DNA of 64,000 nucleotides from Ruania alkalisoli (lineage in GTDB: Bacteria; Actinomycetota; Actinomycetes; Actinomycetales; Beutenbergiaceae), in assembly GCF_014960965.1 (NCBI RefSeq), contig NZ_CP063169.1, positions 4,001,581 through 4,065,580 on the forward strand, given 5' to 3'. The stretch's first letter is position 1; each line of letters opens with the position of its first letter. The notes under the pieces were generated by a model. It saw only the letters and a program-made list of their open reading frames with translations, did not search any database and had not been told where the DNA came from. Positions 50,575 through 59,315 of this stretch are shown piece by piece. Made by a program: the position numbers and the translations under genes.

Positions 50575-52092
50575 CTACTCGACGTCTACCCAGTCGAGCG
50601 TTCTCTGAATCGCCTTCCGCCAGTCCGCGTGCCCGGCGGCACGTCGCTCGTCGGACCACTGCGGCGTCCACCGCTTGGACTCGTGCCAGTTCTCACGCAG
50701 CTCATCCGTGCTTGACCAGAATCCGACGGCAAGGCCAGCGGCGTAGGCGGCACCGAGTGCCGTCGTCTCCGGAACACGTGGACGAATCACGGGCACGCCG
50801 AGGATGTCCGCCTGCATCTGCATGCACAACTCGTTGGCGGTCACCCCGCCGTCTACCTTGAGCGCCTCAAGGCCCGCGCCGGAGTCGGCCACCATCGCGT
50901 CTGCGACGTCGCGGCTCTGGTAGCAGATCGACTCGAGGGTGGCGCGGGCCATGTGCGAGTGATTGCTGTACCGCGAGAGCCCGACGATCGCGCCCCTGGC
51001 GTCACTGCGCCAGTGAGGTGCGAACAGTCCGGAGAAGGCGGGCACGAAGTAGACGCCACCGTTGTCCTCCGAGCGCCGTGCGAGACCTTCGATCTCACTG
51101 GCATCGGAGATCATGCGGAACTGGTCGCGAAGCCATTGCACGGCGGAGCCGGTGACCGCGATCGACCCCTCGAGCGCATACACGGGCGCTTCGTCTCCGA
51201 ACTGGTAGCAGACCGTGGTCAGCAGCCCGTTGGTGCTCCTGACGATCTCCGTACCGGTGTTCAGGAGGAGGAAGTTCCCAGTGCCGTAGGTGTTCTTCGT
51301 TTCACCTGGTGCGAAGCACACCTGCCCGACCATGGCCGCCTGCTGATCGCCGAGGCTACCTGTCAGCGGGATCCCTCGGAACTCGGTCGGCATCGTCGTC
51401 TCGCCGTATCGGGCCGGGTCCGAGGACGGACGGATCTCCGGCAGCATCGCACGCGGGATTCCGAAGAACCCGAGCAACTCGTCATCCCAGTCGAGGGTCT
51501 CGAGATTCATGAGCATCGTGCGGCTGGCGTTGGTGACATCGGTGAGGTGCTTTCCGCCGCCGTCAACCCCGCCCGTCAGGTTCCACATGAGCCAGCTGTC
51601 GGTGGTTCCGAACAGTGCATCGCCCTTCTCGGCGTCCTCCCGCGCACCGGGGACGTTCTCGAGGATCCACTGGATCTTGCCGGCAGAGAAGTAGGTAGCC
51701 GGAGGCAACCCGGCCTTGCGCCGGATCACGTCACCCCGCCCATCGCGTTCGAGCGCGCTCGCGATCTGGTCGGTGCGAGTGTCCTGCCAGACGATCGCGT
51801 TGTAGTAGGGCCTGCCGGTCTTGCGGTTCCAGACGACCGTCGTCTCGCGTTGGTTGGTGATGCCCATCGCCGCGACGTCCGAGGAGACGAGCCCGAGCCC
51901 GTTCATCGTCGCCTGGATAGCGGAGCGGGTCCGCTCCCAGATCTCGACAGGGCTGTGCTCGACCCATCCGGCCCTGGGCAAGATCTGCTCATGCTCCAGC
52001 TGGTGGCGACCGACCTCGTTTCCACCATGGTCGAAAAGCATGAAGCGGGTGCTGGTCGTTCCTTGATCAATCGCTCCGACGAAGTCCGCCAT
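50575..52092 (-). CDS. glpK: glycerol kinase, copy 1
   Basis: A 505-residue FGGY kinase making glycerol-3-phosphate. The N-terminal ATPase motif is [16 protein letters not shown]; the active-site [10 protein letters not shown], the YFSA Tyr and the catalytic Asp in SLGDQQAAM are intact. The ATG at 52092 follows GAGGAGAG by 7 bases; an open stretch to 52272 is leader. It is the first gene of the operon running through glpX, glpD and the GH65 cassette, divergent from iclR. A 17-base repeat element lies about 84 bases upstream. No glycerol facilitator gene is in the window. Confidence 0.94.
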   Translation of the reverse strand: MADFVGAIDQGTTSTRFMLFDHGGNEVGRHQLEHEQILPRAGWVEHSPVEIWERTRSAIQATMNGLGLVSSDVAAMGITNQRETTVVWNRKTGRPYYNAIVWQDTRTDQIASALERDGRGDVIRRKAGLPPATYFSAGKIQWILENVPGAREDAEKGDALFGTTDSWLMWNLTGGVDGGGKHLTDVTNASRTMLMNLETLDWDDELLGFFGIPRAMLPEIRPSSDPARYGETTMPTEFRGIPLTGSLGDQQAAMVGQVCFAPGETKNTYGTGNFLLLNTGTEIVRSTNGLLTTVCYQFGDEAPVYALEGSIAVTGSAVQWLRDQFRMISDASEIEGLARRSEDNGGVYFVPAFSGLFAPHWRSDARGAIVGLSRYSNHSHMARATLESICYQSRDVADAMVADSGAGLEALKVDGGVTANELCMQMQADILGVPVIRPRVPETTALGAAYAAGLAVGFWSSTDELRENWHESKRWTPQWSDERRAAGHADWRKAIQRTLDWVDVE

Positions 52093-52175
52093 GACGTCTC
52101 TCCTCCTCGATGAGGGAATAGCTGCACTGCTCGCCATCACGCTAGGTTCGGTCCCGCGGCTCGACCATCGCCGAG

Positions 52176-52192
52176 TGTCGGCATTGTCGAAC
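52176..52192. promoter_or_regulatory. 17-bp element, copy 1 (putative IclR operator)
   Basis: TGTCGGCATTGTCGAAC, found again at 52544-52560. It contains TGTCG twice, nine bases apart. Position: 84-100 bases upstream of glpK copy 1. Confidence 0.6.
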
Positions 52193-52543
52193 AAATCGAG
52201 ATGACCGCTCCGCACCGAGAAGAACCCGCGGGACGACACTGCGGGCGCGCGTGCCACGCGGTCCCGTCGCAAGCGTCAGTGCGGCGAAGGGGGCTGCACG
52301 GATGACCCATGCGGATCACCCACGCACAGCGAGGCCGTGAAAGAAGTGCTCGGACTACGCCCAACGGTCGCAAGTACACACGTCACTCACGACCAGCACG
52401 GCCCGGGGGAGTAGCGCGTGCGGTACCCGCCCGAGCACCTCTTTCATGGCCTCACCGCGGAGCCACGGCGGCGGTCGTGACGACCATTCGCCGGCTCACG
52501 GTGAGCACATTAGGGTCGGCCCGCTCCACGGACAAGCAACGCC

Positions 52544-52560
52544 TGTCGGCATTGTCGAAC
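52544..52560. promoter_or_regulatory. 17-bp element, copy 2 (putative IclR operator)
   Basis: TGTCGGCATTGTCGAAC, identical to 52176-52192. It ends 47 bases before the iclR -10 (TATCAT, 52608-52613), consistent with autoregulation and joint control of both arms. Confidence 0.6.
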
Positions 52561-52607
52561 CGGATGCAACGTCCGCGCTCGCACATCCGATGGTGACCGC
52601 CTCTGGC

Positions 52608-52613
52608 TATCAT
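52608..52613 (+). promoter_or_regulatory. -10 element of leaderless iclR
   Basis: TATCAT ends 6 bases before the GTG at 52620, which fixes the start of the regulator. Confidence 0.6.
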
Positions 52614-52619
52614 GAAGCG

Positions 52620-53393
52620 GTGCCAGGGTCGATACAGTCGATAGAGCGGGCTGCGGCCATCGTTCGGTTGCTGGCCGCCGGTCCTCGCCCGTTACGGCTC
52701 AGCGAGATCGCTACGGCCCTGCAACTCCCGCGCGGCACTGCCCATGGGATCCTGAAGACCCTCACCGAGGTCGACTTCGTCGCACAGGATCGGTCAACGG
52801 GCCTGTACGAACTGAGTGATGGTCTGCGCCACCTTGGCTCGGGCTATCTCGACGCGAACGAGCTTCGCGTCCGGAGCATGAACTGGGCCGATCCACTCGC
52901 AACACGCACAGGCACAGCCGTTCGAGTCGCAACGTTGGATCAGGGCGGTGTTCTCGTGGTGCACTACGTGCTGGGGCCCGACGCCGCGAGCGACCAGGGA
53001 CCGGATGTCGGAACATATCTTCCTCCACACGCCACCGCACTCGGGCAGGTCCTCCTCGCCTATAGCGCGAGCGCAGAGCAGTACACCGGCACCCGACCCA
53101 CGGCATTCACGAGCTCCACGATCGTCGATGCGCGAGCACTGGCCACTGTGCTCACACACACACGCACGCGCGGCTATGCCGTGGAACGTAGCCAGTACGC
53201 ACCGGAGCGGGCCAGCATTGCCGCTCCGATCTTCGGCTACGGCGGCCTCGTCGTAGCCGCAGTCGGGATTCACGGCGAGGCGGATCGACTCACCACATCC
53301 ACCGGCGAGGCGCACCAGCGCCTGGCGACTCACGTCTGCCGGTGCGCACGTTCGATCACCCGAGCCCTGCAGATTTCTCGCTCGGAAACCTAG
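52620..53393 (+). CDS. IclR family transcriptional regulator (GylR-like)
   Basis: A 257-residue IclR protein with winged helix (SIQSIERAAAIVRLLAAG, LSEIATALQLPRGTAHGILK) and a C-terminal effector domain (THATALGQ-type motif read here as PPHATALGQVLLAY). The GTG at 52620 is chosen from the leaderless promoter and from VPGSIQSIERA, typical of the family start. The context between two glycerol kinase genes, as with Streptomyces GylR, suggests it senses glycerol or glycerol-3-phosphate and binds the two 17-base elements. It is 32 bases ahead of glpK copy 2. Confidence 0.88.
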   Translation: MPGSIQSIERAAAIVRLLAAGPRPLRLSEIATALQLPRGTAHGILKTLTEVDFVAQDRSTGLYELSDGLRHLGSGYLDANELRVRSMNWADPLATRTGTAVRVATLDQGGVLVVHYVLGPDAASDQGPDVGTYLPPHATALGQVLLAYSASAEQYTGTRPTAFTSSTIVDARALATVLTHTRTRGYAVERSQYAPERASIAAPIFGYGGLVVAAVGIHGEADRLTTSTGEAHQRLATHVCRCARSITRALQISRSET

Positions 53394-53425
53394 CCCGAGC
53401 GCCCCGGACCGCCAGGAGACCAGCC

Positions 53426-54973
53426 GTGCCCAGCCGCTACGTCATGTCGATCGACCAGGGGACATCCTCAACACGCTCGATCCTGTTCGACCAGGCTGGA
53501 CAACTCGTGTCGTTCGCCCAGCTCGAGCACTCCCAACACTACCCGCGGCCCGGTTGGATCGAGCACGACGCGAGCGAGATCTGGCACAACGTCTCTCGGA
53601 CGATCCAGCAGGCACTGGCGGAAGTGGACGCGACGCCAGGCGATCTGGCTGCAGTTGGCATAGCCAATCAGCGGGAGACGGTCGTCGTGTGGGACAGACG
53701 CACGGGCATTCCCGTCGGGCCGGCGCTGGTGTGGCAGGACCTCCGCACTGAACAGCTCATCGCCGATCTCTCGGCCCGATCAGATGCCGCAGTCGTGGCA
53801 GCACGTTCGGGCCTGCCGCTGACGTCCTACTTCAGCGCACCCCGCTTGCGCTGGATACTCGACGCCGATCCCGGGCTTCGGGCGCGGGCCGAAGCCGGGC
53901 AGGTGCTCGCCGGCACGATGGAGACATGGCTGATCTGGAACCTGACGGGCGGTCCCGATGGCGGTGTACACGTCACCGAACCCACCAACGCCAGTCGCAC
54001 ACTCTTGTTCAACATCCACACACTCACCTGGGACGAGGACCTCCTCGCCTTCTTCGGAATCCCCGTGGCCATGCTGCCCGAGGTCCGACCTTCGATGCAG
54101 GTCTACGGAAGGGCACGCGGGCCCCTCGCCGGGGTACCGATAGCGGCGGCCCTCGGCGATCAGCAGTCATCCCTCGTCGGCCAGACCTGCTTCGACGCCG
54201 GTCAGGCAAAGTGCACTTTCGGTACCGGTAGCTTCGTGCTACTCAACACCGGGCCGGAGTTGATCGTCTCCCAGCACGGAATGCTCTCGACCATCGCCTA
54301 CCAGGTGGAAGGGCAGCCGCCGGTTTACGCCCTCGAAGGACCGATGGCGAGCACCGGCTCGCTGGTGCAATGGCTCCGGGACGGCCTGGGGCTCATCCAG
54401 ACCGTTGGCGAGATCGAGACGCTAGCAGCATCGGTCCCGGACAATGGTGGCTGCCACGTCGCACCAGCGTTCTACGGCATGTTTGCCCCTCGCTGGTGGC
54501 CGGACGCACGGGGCGTCATCGCCGGGCTCACCAACTACGTCACCAAGGCGCACCTCGCCAGGGCTGTACTCGAGGCAACGGGCTGGCAGACGCGCGAGGT
54601 GATCGATGCGATGAACACTGATGCCCACCATCCGATCACCGAACTCCGGACCGACGGCGGCATGACCTCGAACAATCTTCTGATGCAGCTCGTCGCCGAC
54701 GCGATCGACCTGCCGGTGGTCCGCCCCACGGTACGAGAGACAGTGGCACTCGGGGCAGCGTACGCCGCTGGGCTCACAGTGGGGTACTGGGCCGACCTCC
54801 AGGTCCTCCGGCGCAATTGGCACCGTGCGGCCACGTGGCTACCCGCAGCCGACCGCCCTCACCGGGACAGCGAGTTCAACACCTGGCGCAGCGCAGTCGA
54901 CCTGACGTTCGAGTGGACCGCCAAGACGGGCCAAGCCCAGTCATTCACAGGGAGAGGACCCGGGCCGGTGTGA
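53426..54973 (+). CDS. glpK: glycerol kinase, copy 2
   Basis: A 515-residue FGGY kinase, paralogous to the divergent glpK. The motifs are kept: MSIDQGTSSTRSILFD, NQRETVVVWD, TSYFSA and ALGDQQSSL. It differs in the linker around the acceptor and is 10 residues longer at the C-terminus. The GTG at 53426 has AGGAG 7 bases upstream. It shares an operon with iclR. It may be a kinase with different affinity or allosteric control, or act on another polyol; I cannot tell from sequence. Confidence 0.88.
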   Translation: MPSRYVMSIDQGTSSTRSILFDQAGQLVSFAQLEHSQHYPRPGWIEHDASEIWHNVSRTIQQALAEVDATPGDLAAVGIANQRETVVVWDRRTGIPVGPALVWQDLRTEQLIADLSARSDAAVVAARSGLPLTSYFSAPRLRWILDADPGLRARAEAGQVLAGTMETWLIWNLTGGPDGGVHVTEPTNASRTLLFNIHTLTWDEDLLAFFGIPVAMLPEVRPSMQVYGRARGPLAGVPIAAALGDQQSSLVGQTCFDAGQAKCTFGTGSFVLLNTGPELIVSQHGMLSTIAYQVEGQPPVYALEGPMASTGSLVQWLRDGLGLIQTVGEIETLAASVPDNGGCHVAPAFYGMFAPRWWPDARGVIAGLTNYVTKAHLARAVLEATGWQTREVIDAMNTDAHHPITELRTDGGMTSNNLLMQLVADAIDLPVVRPTVRETVALGAAYAAGLTVGYWADLQVLRRNWHRAATWLPAADRPHRDSEFNTWRSAVDLTFEWTAKTGQAQSFTGRGPGPV

Positions 54974-55091
54974 GCAGTGACGCGTCCGGGTGTGTCGACG
55001 ATCGCCGAGCGCGCGGGTCCGTGACGACCGTTCCACCAGCATCCCGTCCCGACATATGGGCGCTCGCCGCGACCTACATGCTCTGGCGGGG

Positions 55092-55202
55092 TGTACCCGC
55101 GTACAGTGATCGGCGACCGAGCCGGATCGCCACATGTGCGGACCTGCACACGCTACGGTGCCCGGCCGGACGATTTCCTGCAGAGGCGGCGTGACGCCGC
55201 GG
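55092..55202 (+). promoter_or_regulatory. candidate operator and leader hairpins before the transporter operon
   Basis: TGTAC-CCGC-GTACA (55092-55105) overlaps a possible -10 (TACAGT, 55102-55107). Further down, GCGGCG-TGA-CGCCGC (55187-55201) is a perfect 6-bp hairpin immediately ahead of the GGAAGGAAG ribosome site of the small protein. Together they could place the transporter genes under repressor and translational control; tentative. Confidence 0.35.
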
Positions 55203-55216
55203 AAGGAAGCTCCCTC

Positions 55217-55495
55217 ATGTCGCAGACGCAACGTTCCCGGGCCACCGGCGTGGTGGCGATCGTGCTGGGGGTGCTGCTCGCCGCCCTCATGGTCTACCCC
55301 TGGCCGCAGCACACCCCCACCCCGATCATCGGCGGCGTGATCCCGGCACCACTGTTCTTCTGGATCATCTGGACCGCGCTGTTCGTCGGGTATGTCGCCT
55401 GGATCGCCTACCGGTGGGACCCCTACGCCGCTGTCGCACGCCGCGCTGAGGCTCTGGCCGCGCAGCAGAACGACGCAAACGGGGAGGAGCGCTGA
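55217..55495 (+). CDS. small DUF3311-like membrane partner of an SSS transporter
   Basis: A 92-residue protein with two membrane helices (VVAIVLGVLLAALMVYPW and PLFFWIIWTALFVGYVAWIA). The ATG at 55217 follows GGAAGGAAG. Its stop shares bases with the start of the symporter gene (TGATG). Small membrane proteins of this kind commonly precede sodium:solute symporters and may be an accessory subunit. I assign DUF3311 by position and topology rather than by a clear motif. Confidence 0.75.
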   Translation: MSQTQRSRATGVVAIVLGVLLAALMVYPWPQHTPTPIIGGVIPAPLFFWIIWTALFVGYVAWIAYRWDPYAAVARRAEALAAQQNDANGEER

Positions 55496-57000
55496 TGTCT
55501 GCCACCACCATGTGGATCGCGCTCGCGGTCTTCGCCGGGTTGCTGGTCTTCCTGGGCTACCTCGGGCACCGGGGCTCGACCAACACGCTCGAGGACTTCG
55601 TGCTTGGCAGCCGGAAGCTGAGCAACATCCCGGCATTCTTCACGGTCACCGCCACGTTGTTCAGTGCTTTCAGCTACTTCGGGATCACCGGCCAGTTCTA
55701 CACCAGCGGCATCGGCGCCTGGATTCAGGTGGCCACCACCGCGGCCGTCGGCCCGATTCTGTACTTCGCCGGCACCCGCATCTGGGTGGTCGCTCGCAAG
55801 TACGGCATCGTGAACGTGACCGAGTACCTCACCGACCGCTACCGCTCACGGTGGGTGGGCCTGGTGGCGGGCGTCATCATGATCGCCGCGCTCGTGCCCT
55901 ACATGGGTGCCCAGTTCCGGGGCAGCGGCCTCACCCTGGAGGCTGTCACCAACGGGGGCATCCCCTACTGGGCCGGTGCGGTCTTCCTCGCCGTGGTTGT
56001 CACCCTGTACGTGATGAGCGGTGGCTTCCGGTCGGTGGTCTGGACCGATGTGATCCAGGGCGGGCTCATGTACGTGCTGCTCGCGATCGCAGCGATCATC
56101 CTGGTCGCCACCCACACTGACGGCCTCGGCAACCTGCTCGACATGGTCGAAGAGCAAGGCCAGTCCGCGCTGCTGTCCAACCCGGGAGCCGACGGCCTGT
56201 TCGGTCTGCCATACCTGATCTCGGTGCTGGTGATCTTCGCGGCCGCTCATTTCACCATGCCGCAGCTGCAGCAGCGGTGGATGGCGGCCCGCAGCCACTC
56301 GACGCTGAAGTTCATGGCCATCTCACTGCCGGTGGGTACGGCGATCATCTACTTCTGCCTGTTCTACATCGCGATGGTCGGGGTGGTCACCCGCCCGGGT
56401 GACCCGGCACCGGAAGCGATCTACCCGGCGATGATCATGGAGGTGCTCCCGCAGTGGCTGCTGCTGGTGGCCATCCTCGCGATCATCGCGGCCACCGGTT
56501 CCACCGCGAACTCGATCGTACTGACCCTGAGCTCGATCGTGGCGAAGGAGTACGTGAACCCGGCACGTCGGCGCCGGGGCAAGGTCAGCCCCGAGCAGGA
56601 GAACAAGGCGCTCACCACCACCGCACGCGCCCTGCTGCCGGTCCTGGTGGCCGGAGGTCTGCTGGTCGCGTTCTTCGGGCCGAGCAGCATCATCGGCATC
56701 ATCGTCTCGATCACTTGGCCGGCGGTATTCCTGATCTTCCCGACGCTGCTGGCGGGCCTGTACTGGCGCCGGGCGACGGCACCCGCGGCGGTCGCCTCGA
56801 TGGTGGTCTCCGAACTGATCTTCCTCAGCCTGAACCAGGGCTGGCTGCCGATCTCGCTCGGCGGCTGGCACCCCGCCATCCCGGCGGCGATCGTCGGTGT
56901 GATCCTGCTGGTCGGAGGAAGCTACCTCACGAAGCCGCCGTCGAAGGAGCACATCGAGCGGCACTTCGAGTTGTTCGAGACCGATCCGGCGAAGGTCTGA
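55495..57000 (+). CDS. sodium:solute symporter (SSS) family transporter
   Basis: A 501-residue transporter with about 13 membrane helices. The SSS family features include FSAFSYFGITGQFYTSGIGA, VMSGGFRSVVWTDVIQGGLM and a long C-terminal half. Members carry sugars, monocarboxylates, pantothenate or proline with Na+; the closest feel is the monocarboxylate/sugar-acid group, but that is weak. The ATG overlaps the small-protein stop. The amidohydrolase gene follows 45 bases later with its own leaderless promoter, so substrate uptake and hydrolysis may be linked. Confidence 0.88.
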   Translation: MSATTMWIALAVFAGLLVFLGYLGHRGSTNTLEDFVLGSRKLSNIPAFFTVTATLFSAFSYFGITGQFYTSGIGAWIQVATTAAVGPILYFAGTRIWVVARKYGIVNVTEYLTDRYRSRWVGLVAGVIMIAALVPYMGAQFRGSGLTLEAVTNGGIPYWAGAVFLAVVVTLYVMSGGFRSVVWTDVIQGGLMYVLLAIAAIILVATHTDGLGNLLDMVEEQGQSALLSNPGADGLFGLPYLISVLVIFAAAHFTMPQLQQRWMAARSHSTLKFMAISLPVGTAIIYFCLFYIAMVGVVTRPGDPAPEAIYPAMIMEVLPQWLLLVAILAIIAATGSTANSIVLTLSSIVAKEYVNPARRRRGKVSPEQENKALTTTARALLPVLVAGGLLVAFFGPSSIIGIIVSITWPAVFLIFPTLLAGLYWRRATAPAAVASMVVSELIFLSLNQGWLPISLGGWHPAIPAAIVGVILLVGGSYLTKPPSKEHIERHFELFETDPAKV

Positions 57001-57045
57001 GGTGGACCGGGGCGTAACCGTGCACGCCCCAGGCAGAATGGCACG

Positions 57046-57912
57046 ATGGGTGTCGACTGGAAGGCAATGCTGAAGGTCGACGCCCATCACCATCTGTTGG
57101 ATCCACGCCGTCGGCAGTACCCGTGGCTGAGTGCTCGGAGAGACGACCTTCTGCTCACCCCCTTCACGGCGGCACAGTTCGAGGCCCTCGCCGACCGGCA
57201 CCGGATCGACGCCAGCGTGCTGGTTCAGACACTCACGGATGCCGGAGAGACGGTCGAGTTCCTCTCCACAGCCGCCACCAGCCCGGTAGTCGCCGCCGTG
57301 GTGGGGTGGGTTGATCTGACCTCGGGACGTGTGGCGGAAGACCTCGATGTCCTCCAGTCCGGTCCGGGTGGCAGTTACCTTCGCGGAATCCGTCATCCAC
57401 TCCCCCGCGAAGCCGACCTGGACTGGCTCGGACGCGACGATGTCCGGTCGGGCCTGCGTGAACTGACTCGGCGCGGGTTGGCGTTCGACGTCCTCGCCGA
57501 CGAACGCCACCTTCCTGCGGCCACAGCGGTTGCGCAGGCGCACCCTGACCTGTCCATGGTCATCAACCATGCGGCCAAGCCGCCGTTGCGCGGTGGCGAC
57601 CTCACCCGGTGGCGCGAGGCGATCATCGACCTCGCCGTAACCGACAACGTCACCTGCAAGGTCTCCGGACTGGTCACCGAGGCAGACCATGCCTGGTGGA
57701 CGATCAACGACCTTCGCCCGGCCGTCGAATTGGTCCTGGAGGTCTTCGGGCCAGGACGGGTGATGCTCGGCTCCGACTGGCCCGTCTGCCTCGTTGCCGG
57801 AAGCTACGGCCAGGTGCTGGACACCTACCGTGGTCTGCTCGATGGTCTTAGTGTCGCCGAGCGGAGGGACGTAGAAGGCGGTGTAGCAGCCTCGGCATAC
57901 GGGCTGGCTTGA
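57046..57912 (+). CDS. amidohydrolase 2 family (L-fuconolactonase-like) hydrolase
   Basis: A 288-residue TIM-barrel hydrolase with DAHHHLLDP at the N-terminus, MVINHAAKPP in the middle and MLGSDWPVC near the end, the COG3618 pattern of sugar-lactone hydrolases such as L-fuconolactonase. It would open a sugar lactone formed by a sugar dehydrogenase. CAGAAT ends 6 bases before the ATG (leaderless, weak hexamer). It is convergent with the Gfo/Idh/MocA gene, which could supply the oxidation step. Confidence 0.82.
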   Translation: MGVDWKAMLKVDAHHHLLDPRRRQYPWLSARRDDLLLTPFTAAQFEALADRHRIDASVLVQTLTDAGETVEFLSTAATSPVVAAVVGWVDLTSGRVAEDLDVLQSGPGGSYLRGIRHPLPREADLDWLGRDDVRSGLRELTRRGLAFDVLADERHLPAATAVAQAHPDLSMVINHAAKPPLRGGDLTRWREAIIDLAVTDNVTCKVSGLVTEADHAWWTINDLRPAVELVLEVFGPGRVMLGSDWPVCLVAGSYGQVLDTYRGLLDGLSVAERRDVEGGVAASAYGLA

Positions 57913-57963
57913 TTCCCGGTCACCGAGACGTCTGCACCTCTACCAAGACAACATCATTCGAAG

Positions 57964-59286
57964 TCACCGAAGCTCGATACCGAGATCGAGGTCGAGGTCG
58001 CCGATTCGGACGGCTTGGCCGGTGGCGAGCGATCGGTTGCCGGCGATACCTACGGCAACCGCACGGACGCCGTCGAGCGCTCCTGCTCGCTGCCCCAGAG
58101 GGTCGGGCCGCTGCCCAGGTCGGAACACATCCTGCAGCAGGATCGCGTCACCTCCACCGTGCCCGCCCGTGCCACGGGGAATCTCAACCTCCCGCGCACG
58201 CTCCCAGTGACGCTGCACCACCAGCCGCCCTCCCACCGGTCGCACCCCGTCGATCTCATCCATCGCGGTCGCGGACGGATCCACCACCCGCCCACCGGTC
58301 TCGAGCGGCACGTAGGACCGCTCAACCACATCGAGTTCGGCACGGCCCGCTGACCCGTTCACCACAACCCGGTACCCCTCCCAGGGCCCGTGCGCCGTCA
58401 GGGAGTAGGTCAGCATGGCACCGGAGTCGTAGTGCACCATCACGGCGAGGTCGTCTTCGATGCTGATACCCGGCGCGAAGGGGTCCTGGTCCCTGCGGTA
58501 GCCGTCGTGGTGCTCGGCGTCGAGGTAGAGCGCCTGCAGGCGCGGGTCGCTGCGCAGGTCGAGGGACCAGGGGTCGTTGGCCGCCCCCGAAGAGCCACGA
58601 TCGGGGCGCGGCCCCGCACCCGAAGCACCAGCGCCGTCAGGCCCATAGAACATCAAACCACCGGCCGCGTAGACACGAACGGGCACCGCACCGATCCACC
58701 AGTTCACCAGGTCGAAGTGGTGGGATGACTTGTGCACGAGGAGCCCGCCGGACCTCGCCTTCTCCCGATGCCACCTGCGGAAGTAGTCGGCGCCGTGAGA
58801 CGTGTCCAGGACCCACTCGAAGTGCACCGAAAGCACCTGCCCGATCTCACCGGCGGCAAGCACCCGGCGCAACTCACTGTTGCGCGGTGCGTAGCGGTAA
58901 TTGAAGGTGGTCACCAGATCCCGCCCTGTCTCCTGAACGGCGTCAGTGATCTCGGCGATCCCGGCCGTCGTTGTCGTCAGGGGCTTCTCCACCACGACGT
59001 CCGCACCGGCTCGCAACGCCCGGCTGACCATGTCGGCATGGGTGTGGTCGGGCGAGGTGACGACGACGCGGTCGACCTGATGGTCGGCGATCAGCTGCTC
59101 GAGGTCGTCCGGGTCGTAGCGGGGAACCGAGAACTCGTGGAGCGTGCTGTAGTAGGACGCCCGTGTCGGGTTCGGTTCGCACAGGGCGACCAGCTCACCG
59201 TCTGCGCGATGCTCTCCCGCCAGGGCACCCAGGTACATGCGCGCCCTGTTGCCCGTCCCTGCCACGGCATAGCGTCGTCGTGTCAT
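57964..59286 (-). CDS. Gfo/Idh/MocA family oxidoreductase
   Basis: A 440-residue NAD(P)-dependent sugar oxidoreductase with Rossmann motif AVAGTGNRARMYLGALAG and the hallmark VVVEKPLTTT, followed by a C-terminal beta-sheet domain. The ATG at 59286 follows GGAGG; a long open stretch upstream is not coding. It has a Gly/Ala-rich insert near residue 230. It is the last gene of the sulfatase operon (29-base gap) and may oxidise, epimerise or remove a group from a sugar released by the upstream enzymes. Confidence 0.86.
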   Translation of the reverse strand: MTRRRYAVAGTGNRARMYLGALAGEHRADGELVALCEPNPTRASYYSTLHEFSVPRYDPDDLEQLIADHQVDRVVVTSPDHTHADMVSRALRAGADVVVEKPLTTTTAGIAEITDAVQETGRDLVTTFNYRYAPRNSELRRVLAAGEIGQVLSVHFEWVLDTSHGADYFRRWHREKARSGGLLVHKSSHHFDLVNWWIGAVPVRVYAAGGLMFYGPDGAGASGAGPRPDRGSSGAANDPWSLDLRSDPRLQALYLDAEHHDGYRRDQDPFAPGISIEDDLAVMVHYDSGAMLTYSLTAHGPWEGYRVVVNGSAGRAELDVVERSYVPLETGGRVVDPSATAMDEIDGVRPVGGRLVVQRHWERAREVEIPRGTGGHGGGDAILLQDVFRPGQRPDPLGQRAGALDGVRAVAVGIAGNRSLATGQAVRIGDLDLDLGIELR

Positions 59287-59315
59287 CTGTACCTCCGTTG
59301 TTCGTTGAGCACTCG

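Larger units (their letters stand above)
52093..52619. other. 527-base divergent control region between glpK and iclR
   Basis: No gene is seen. Two identical 17-base elements lie near its ends (listed separately), together with the leaderless iclR promoter. The middle (about 52200-52540) shows nothing I can assign. Confidence 0.65.

Noticed and set aside
52093-52272. N-terminal extension of glycerol kinase copy 1
   Set aside because: The extra 60 codons lack homology and cover the putative operator; the ATG at 52092 has a strong ribosome site.
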